Source: Acidimicrobiia bacterium (GTDB lineage: Bacteria; Actinomycetota; Acidimicrobiia; Acidimicrobiales; Ilumatobacteraceae). From it: a DNA stretch of 12,214 nt. How positions within the stretch are numbered: position 1 is the stretch's first letter; each line of letters begins with the position of its first letter. Below are positions 8,367-12,214 of this stretch, piece after piece. The translations under genes and the position numbers were made by a program. The notes under the pieces were generated by a model. That model searched no databases, was not told where the DNA came from, and saw only the letters and a list, made by a program, of their open reading frames with translations. The stretch covers positions 1-12,214 of the forward strand of contig JACCUL010000007.1 of the NCBI GenBank assembly GCA_013811855.1, in the 5' to 3' direction.

Positions 8367-9734
8367 TCAGGTGCGGGTGGCGTCGTAGCGGCGCAGGGCC
8401 TCCGTGCGCTCGGCGGCGTGGTCGACGATGGGCGGCGGGTACCCGGCCGGCGTGCCGCCGGAAGCCGCTGAGGGGTCGTGGACGTGCTCGGCCGGGACGT
8501 CGGCCAGCTCGGGCACCCAGCGGCGGATGTACGTGCCGTCGGGGTCGAACTTGGCCGACTGCAGGGTCGGGTTGAAGATCCGGAAGTACGGCGCGGCGTC
8601 CGTGCCCGTGCCGGCCACCCACTGCCAGCCGTGGTTGTTCGATGACAGGTCGCCGTCGACGAGGTGCTCGAGGAAGAAGCGGGCGCCTCGGACCCAGTCG
8701 ACGTGGAGGTCCTTGACGAGGAAGCTGGCCGCGATCATGCGCAGCCGGTTGTGCATCCAGCCCTCGGCGACGAGCTGGCGCATCCCGGCGTCGACGATCG
8801 GGAAGCCGGTGCGCCCGTCGCACCACGCGGCGAAGCGCTCGTCGGTCCGCCGGCCGGTGTCGACCTCCATCGAGGCCATGTCCGGGTTCCACGACGACCA
8901 CGCCGACTCGGGCCACGCGTCGAGCACGTCGGCGTAGAAGTCCCGCCACGCCAGCTCCTTGATGAACGTGTCGTGCGACGTGTTGCGGCCGTCGAGGCGG
9001 CGCAGGATCTGACGCGGGTGCAGGCACCCCCACTTGAGGTACGGCGACAGGCGGCTCGTGGCGTCGGCGCCCGGGTCGTTGCGGGTGGACGCGTACTCGT
9101 CGACGCCCGAGCGGAGGAACGCGTCGAGCCGCCGGTGGGCCGCCGTCTCGCCGGGATCGGGCAGGTCGGCCGTGACGGCCGGCGCCTTCGACAGGGCGTC
9201 CGAGCGGACCCGTTCGAGGATCGGCACCGCCGACGGTCGCCGCGCCGTCGCCGGCAACGACTGCTGGCGCCACGCCCGCAGGTAGGCGCTGTACACCTTG
9301 AACGCCCGGCCCGTCCCCGTGCGCAGCGTGCCCGCGGGGACGGCCCACGGGCTGTCGGCCTCCTCGATCCGGCGGCCGTCGGCGGCTAGCGCTTTGGCAA
9401 CGGCGTCGTCGCGCCGGCGCCCGTACACGCCGACATCCTGCGCCCGGAACACCGTGCCGACGTCGTGCTGCGCGGCGACCTCCGGGATCACCCGGGCCGG
9501 ATCACCGTGGCGCACGACGAGCCCGCCGCCGAGGTCGGCGTGAAGTTCGGCGAGGCAGCCGGCGAGGAACCACCGGCGGTTGACGCCCGACCGGCCCCAC
9601 AGCTCGTCGTCGAGCACGAACAGCGGGATCACCGCCGCGCCGGCCTCCCGCGCCGCGGTGACGGCGACCGCCCACGCGTGGTTGTCGGCGAGGCGCAGGT
9701 CGCGACGAAACCACATGATCGTGTTGGGGGCCAT
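8367..9734 (-). CDS. phr: Deoxyribodipyrimidine photo-lyase (class I photolyase/cryptochrome family)
   Basis: This flavoprotein should split UV-made pyrimidine dimers using light. From ATG 9734 it has 455 residues. The N-terminal Rossmann-like antenna domain opens with TIMWFRRDLRLADNHA; the C-terminal FAD domain shows SRLSPYLKWG (227-236), the dimer-contact pair Glu260 and Trp263 in KELAWRDFY, GRTGFPIVDAGMRQL (307-321), WMHNRLRM (326-333) and SNNHGWQW (365-372). The Asn at the FAD N5 position argues for a repair photolyase rather than a signalling cryptochrome. The inner and middle Trp of the electron chain (Trp370, Trp347) are present; the outer one of the E. coli triad seems absent, see findings. 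The frame stays open upstream to 10094, but that overlaps the NTF2 gene; ATG 9734 has a Shine-Dalgarno AGGGA at good spacing and matches family starts. It follows the NTF2 gene by 29 bases, likely co-transcribed. Confidence 0.95.
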   Translation of the reverse strand: MAPNTIMWFRRDLRLADNHAWAVAVTAAREAGAAVIPLFVLDDELWGRSGVNRRWFLAGCLAELHADLGGGLVVRHGDPARVIPEVAAQHDVGTVFRAQDVGVYGRRRDDAVAKALAADGRRIEEADSPWAVPAGTLRTGTGRAFKVYSAYLRAWRQQSLPATARRPSAVPILERVRSDALSKAPAVTADLPDPGETAAHRRLDAFLRSGVDEYASTRNDPGADATSRLSPYLKWGCLHPRQILRRLDGRNTSHDTFIKELAWRDFYADVLDAWPESAWSSWNPDMASMEVDTGRRTDERFAAWCDGRTGFPIVDAGMRQLVAEGWMHNRLRMIAASFLVKDLHVDWVRGARFFLEHLVDGDLSSNNHGWQWVAGTGTDAAPYFRIFNPTLQSAKFDPDGTYIRRWVPELADVPAEHVHDPSAASGGTPAGYPPPIVDHAAERTEALRRYDATRT

Positions 9735-9763
9735 GGCGTCCCTGATGCCCGGCGCGAATCGCC

Positions 9764-10141
9764 CTACTCGTCGGCCGCCGAGTGGGCCTTGCCCGGCCAG
9801 TAGGCCCATTCCTCGTAGTCCTCGACGCGGCCGTCGGCGGCGAACGTCAACACCCAGAGGTCCCGGTACTCCTGACGCAGCGGGTCGCCGTAGCCCACCT
9901 CGACGCGCACGACGGCCCGGTGACCCTCGACGGCCACCGGTTCGGCCGCCATCGTGAAGACCTCGTCCTCGTCGTCGAGCCAGAACGCCTTGATGGCGTC
10001 GTGGCCGACCTCGGACTCGTCGTACGGCGACGGCCGGTAGCGGGCGTCCTCGGTGAAGAGCGTCTCGACCGCCGCCAGATCCCCGCCGCGCCACGCCCGC
10101 TCGTACCCCTCGACCCAGCGCATCACGTCGTCACGATCCAT
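9764..10141 (-). CDS. NTF2/SnoaL-like fold small protein
   Basis: The 125-residue product fits the cone-shaped NTF2-like fold: an N-terminal helix (DVMRWVEGYERAWRGGDLAA, 5-24), then LFTEDARYRPSPYDESEVGHDAI (28-50), typical of nuclear transport factor 2/SnoaL-like proteins, and C-terminal beta strands (RAVVRVEVGYG, YRDLWVLTFAADGRVEDYEEW). The family includes enzymes, ligand-binding domains and many unknowns; no catalytic set can be assigned here. There is no signal peptide, so it is probably cytoplasmic. ATG 10141 is preferred because the helix starts right after it; a CACAAT box ends 6 bases upstream, so the mRNA could be leaderless. The photolyase gene follows 29 bases after the TAG stop. 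The pairing suggests shared expression; a functional link to photorepair is only inference. Confidence 0.8.
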   Translation of the reverse strand: MDRDDVMRWVEGYERAWRGGDLAAVETLFTEDARYRPSPYDESEVGHDAIKAFWLDDEDEVFTMAAEPVAVEGHRAVVRVEVGYGDPLRQEYRDLWVLTFAADGRVEDYEEWAYWPGKAHSAADE

Positions 10142-10242
10142 ACCGACATTGTGATTCGTCGACGAGCCCGAATCGAACGGGGTACTTCGCGGCGGAGGGT
10201 CAGAACGGGGGACGCAGGCCCCACCCCACCCCACTCTCACTG
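10142..10242. other. Gap of 101 bases with a CCCCA triple repeat and short hairpins
   Basis: This stretch between the MenJ-like stop and the NTF2-like start contains three tandem CCCCA units (10219-10233; GGGGT runs on the transcribed minus strand). GGGG (10208-10211) can pair with CCCC (10219-10222) around a 7-base loop, a weak candidate for ending the cytochrome-MenJ transcript. A separate small hairpin has a tRNA T-arm-like loop (about 10167-10181). No coding sequence is seen. Confidence 0.4.
10148..10177 (-). promoter_or_regulatory. Candidate promoter of the NTF2-photolyase pair
   Basis: Reading toward the NTF2-like gene, CACAAT (10153-10148) ends 6 bases before the ATG at 10141, and TTCGAT (10177-10172) stands 18 bases before it as a weak -35. 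No Shine-Dalgarno is visible, so leaderless initiation is possible. The matches are partial, and nothing else supports the site. Confidence 0.3.
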
Positions 10243-11502
10243 TCAGGCGTCGGGGGCCAGACGGACGATCGCCGCCGCGGCCTTGTAGGCGGCCTCGGCG
10301 GGGCCGAGCTCGTCGGGGCGCAGGAGGTTGGCCATGATCCGCAGCACCCACTCCATCAGCGTCCGATTGAGCATGCCGGCGCGCGTCAGCTCGCGCATCA
10401 GCGCCGGGCGGCCGATCACGCGGGCGAACAGACGGGCCACCTTGAAGTACTGCCCGTACTCGTCGTCGAGGAGCTTGGGGTACCGCTGCAACGCCGTGGC
10501 GTCGGCGTCCACCAGGGCTTCGTGGACGACGTCGGCCGCCATGCGCGCCGTCTCGTACGCGTAGTCGATGCCCTCGCCGTTGAAGGGGTTGACGCTGCCG
10601 GCGGCGTCGCCGATCACGAGGTACGTCGGCCCCGCCTTCGGACCGACCGAACCGCCCATCGGGATGCGCCCGCTGACCGGCCGGCTCTCGGGGTGATCGG
10701 CGTCGATCTCCCAGCGGTCGGCGATCTGGTGGGCGTAGGCGTCGAGCAGGTGGGTGGTGTTGACACTCTTGAAGTCGCGAAACGTCGACAGCAGCCCGAC
10801 GCCGATGTTCACCGTGCCGTCGCCGACCGGGAAGATCCAGCCGTACCCAGGCATCGGGTTCCCGTTGCGGTCCTGCACGTCGAGCGCCGACTCGATCCAC
10901 GGGTCGGCGTGGCGCGGCGTCGTCCAATACGTGCGGATCGCCGTGCCGTACGGCCACTCCCGCGTGCGGAACGTGCCGAGAGCCCGGCCGAAGCGGCTGT
11001 TGGCCCCGTCGGCGACGATCGTGTACTCGGCGCGGACGTCGAGCTCGCCGCCGTCGGCCGTGGTCACGGTGGCACCGCGCACGAAGCCGCGGTCGACGAG
11101 CGGCCGTACCGCCTCGTGCTGCTCGAGCAGCGTGGCGCCGGCGGCGACGGCGTTCGTGGCGACCAGCTGATCGAGCTCCCGTCGGCGGACCACGAAGCCG
11201 TGCGACGGGTACACCGGGTGCTCGGGCCACTGCAGCTCCAGTTCGCGGCCCATGCCCGTCGCCCGCAAGCCGTGGTAGCGGTGGAAGCGCTCGAGGTCCG
11301 ACGCCAGCCCCATCTCGCCGAGCTGGTGGACCGCCCGCGGCGTCAGCCCATCGCCGCACGTCTTCTCGCGGGGGAACGACTTGCGCTCGACGACCGTGAC
11401 GTCGTGGCCGTGGGTCGCCAGCCAGTAGCCGGCGGCGGCACCGGCCGGTCCGCCGCCGATGACCAGGACCTCGGTCGACCGCTCGCCGTTCGCGCTGCTC
11501 AC
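10243..11502 (-). CDS. menJ: MenJ-like geranylgeranyl/menaquinone tail reductase (FAD-dependent)
   Basis: This enzyme belongs to the geranylgeranyl reductase family of FAD monooxygenase-fold proteins and probably reduces one double bond of the menaquinone isoprenyl tail at the membrane. From GTG 11502 it has 419 residues: an FAD-binding Rossmann motif IGGGPAGAAAG (15-25), the family hallmark CGDGLTPRAV (49-58), PGYGWIFPVGDGTVNIGVG (218-236), and the second FAD motif GDAAGSVNPFNGEGIDYA (298-315). Those blocks closely follow mycobacterial MenJ as I remember it, and they separate it from archaeal lipid reductases less clearly, so the substrate is inferred. The GTG overlaps the cytochrome c stop by four bases (GTGA), implying translational coupling; frame upstream of the GTG is open but would overlap the cytochrome gene. 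A long-chain prenyl synthase gene nearby supports the menaquinone role. Family is certain; precise substrate is likely rather than proven. Confidence 0.88.
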   Translation of the reverse strand: MSSANGERSTEVLVIGGGPAGAAAGYWLATHGHDVTVVERKSFPREKTCGDGLTPRAVHQLGEMGLASDLERFHRYHGLRATGMGRELELQWPEHPVYPSHGFVVRRRELDQLVATNAVAAGATLLEQHEAVRPLVDRGFVRGATVTTADGGELDVRAEYTIVADGANSRFGRALGTFRTREWPYGTAIRTYWTTPRHADPWIESALDVQDRNGNPMPGYGWIFPVGDGTVNIGVGLLSTFRDFKSVNTTHLLDAYAHQIADRWEIDADHPESRPVSGRIPMGGSVGPKAGPTYLVIGDAAGSVNPFNGEGIDYAYETARMAADVVHEALVDADATALQRYPKLLDDEYGQYFKVARLFARVIGRPALMRELTRAGMLNRTLMEWVLRIMANLLRPDELGPAEAAYKAAAAIVRLAPDA

Positions 11503-12191
11503 CCGGCGGGCGGGCCGGGCGGCGAGCCGGCCACCGGCTCGTCGCCGATCGGGATGATCGCGATGGGCTCGCCGTCGGCGTCGACGAGCCCTTCGTCGTG
11601 GACGTCGGCCAGGGCGACGCCCTCCTCGAGGGCGGCGAAGATCGGCGAGTCCTCGGTGCACCAGTTCTCGAACTCGGTGATGTACTCGTCGCTCGCAGGA
11701 TCGGCGCCGCCGAGCGTGTAGCGCTCGTGGCAGACGACGCCGAGGATCTCGTCGTCGGTGAGGTCGCCGCCCTGCGCCGGCATGTTGCCGCCGAAGGAAC
11801 CGACCGCGTATGCGCCGCCCGGACGCTCCGGGTTGCCGTAGATCTCGACGCCGGCGAGGTTGTAGCCAACCGTTCCGAAGTAGACGTAGCGCAGCTGGTC
11901 CTCGATGTGGGGAAACGTCAGGAGCACCTCGCCGTCGCTGAACTGCCGTCCGACGCCACCGTCGCCGGTGGCCCCGTGGCAGCTCGAGCAGCTGCCGTAC
12001 GTCTCGGCACCGACGCCGAGCGGACCCGCGATCACGTCCGGTGGTTCGGTCAGCGCCCTGACGTACATGAACATCCAGACCGGCATGATGCTCAGCGCGG
12101 CCATGGCCCAGAACGGGATCTTGGCCCGCCCCTTGGCGGCGGCCACGTACGGCGGATCGGGAGGCGGGGGAGGAGGAACGGGCGGCTGCAC
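11499..12191 (-). CDS. Membrane-anchored monohaem cytochrome c
   Basis: The 230-residue product (from GTG 12191) has a proline-rich cytoplasmic stub (VPPPPPPDPP, about 5-14), one transmembrane helix (about 25-47, IPFWAMAALSIMPVWMFMYV), then a cytochrome c domain outside with CSSCH (68-72) for haem attachment and Met137 in FGGNMPAQGG as the likely distal ligand. Cys154 and Cys178 could form a disulfide. A Pro/Ala/Gly-rich acidic tail ends the protein. It probably carries electrons between the menaquinol-oxidising complex and an oxidase, but no partner gene is in the window. The frame remains open upstream to the window edge, so the true start may lie beyond 12214 and this may be a partial gene. 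Its stop overlaps the MenJ-like start, linking it to menaquinone metabolism. Confidence 0.85.
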   Translation of the reverse strand: MQPPVPPPPPPDPPYVAAAKGRAKIPFWAMAALSIMPVWMFMYVRALTEPPDVIAGPLGVGAETYGSCSSCHGATGDGGVGRQFSDGEVLLTFPHIEDQLRYVYFGTVGYNLAGVEIYGNPERPGGAYAVGSFGGNMPAQGGDLTDDEILGVVCHERYTLGGADPASDEYITEFENWCTEDSPIFAALEEGVALADVHDEGLVDADGEPIAIIPIGDEPVAGSPPGPPAG

Positions 12192-12214
12192 CGCCGCCTT
12201 GCGCGGTGCCGGAC

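Noticed and set aside
9735..10094. 120-codon N-terminal extension of the photolyase
   Set aside because: It overlaps the NTF2-like gene out of frame and has Arg/Gly-rich shadow composition. The family start and a Shine-Dalgarno support ATG 9734.
10160..10195. tRNA gene suggested by a TTCGATT loop
   Set aside because: No acceptor stem, D-arm or anticodon arm can be laid out around it, and no CCA or discriminator region fits. Only a single 4-bp hairpin remains.
10208..10233. G-quadruplex on the minus strand
   Set aside because: Only three G-runs are close together. The fourth run needed for an intramolecular quadruplex is missing within a usual loop length.
10522..11721. 399-codon plus-strand frame opposite the MenJ-like gene
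   Set aside because: It is antisense to a gene with complete FAD motifs. Composition is that of a shadow frame.
10142..11869. Upstream extension of the NTF2-like frame, making 701 codons
   Set aside because: This part is out-of-frame Arg/Pro/Ala-rich sequence across the MenJ-like and cytochrome genes. Only the last 125 codons show protein-like composition.

Overview
The window is about 70% G+C by eye and looks like chromosomal DNA of a high-GC actinobacterium. Several genes point that way: a mycothiol-type DinB protein, an LppM-type lipoprotein, a ClpC-type Hsp100 ATPase, and a MenJ-like menaquinone reductase together with a long-chain polyprenyl diphosphate synthase. A deep lineage such as Acidimicrobiia is plausible, but that is inference. 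I see no rRNA, tRNA, CRISPR array, insertion sequence, integrase or phage gene. The content is mostly housekeeping.

Left block (1-2967). On the minus strand radA (DNA repair) runs directly into an ABC-2 type ATPase gene. The ATPase stop overlaps, in an ATGA, the start of a further gene that leaves the left edge, probably the permease. Divergent from radA, on the plus strand, is a DinB/DUF664 gene.

Middle block (3014-7056, minus). clpC is followed by a small gene for a protein built of degenerate peptidoglycan-binding-like repeats, then a gene for an LppM-type lipoprotein with a C-terminal membrane anchor. The order and spacing suggest co-transcription from clpC. A 220-base divergent region (7057-7276) separates clpC from a plus-strand polyprenyl diphosphate synthase gene, whose GTG start lies 7 bases after a TANNNT box, as expected for a leaderless transcript.

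Right block (8367-12214, minus). A membrane-anchored monohaem cytochrome c overlaps by four bases (GTGA) a MenJ-like FAD reductase. After a gap of about 100 bases come a small NTF2/SnoaL-fold protein and a class I photolyase.

Working together: the prenyl synthase (menaquinone tail), the MenJ-like enzyme (tail saturation) and the cytochrome c (electron transfer after quinol) fit a menaquinone respiratory chain. RadA and photolyase are genome maintenance. ClpC, LppM and the repeat protein concern protein quality control and the envelope. The least explained element is the repeat protein downstream of clpC. I did not find a convincing new multi-gene system.
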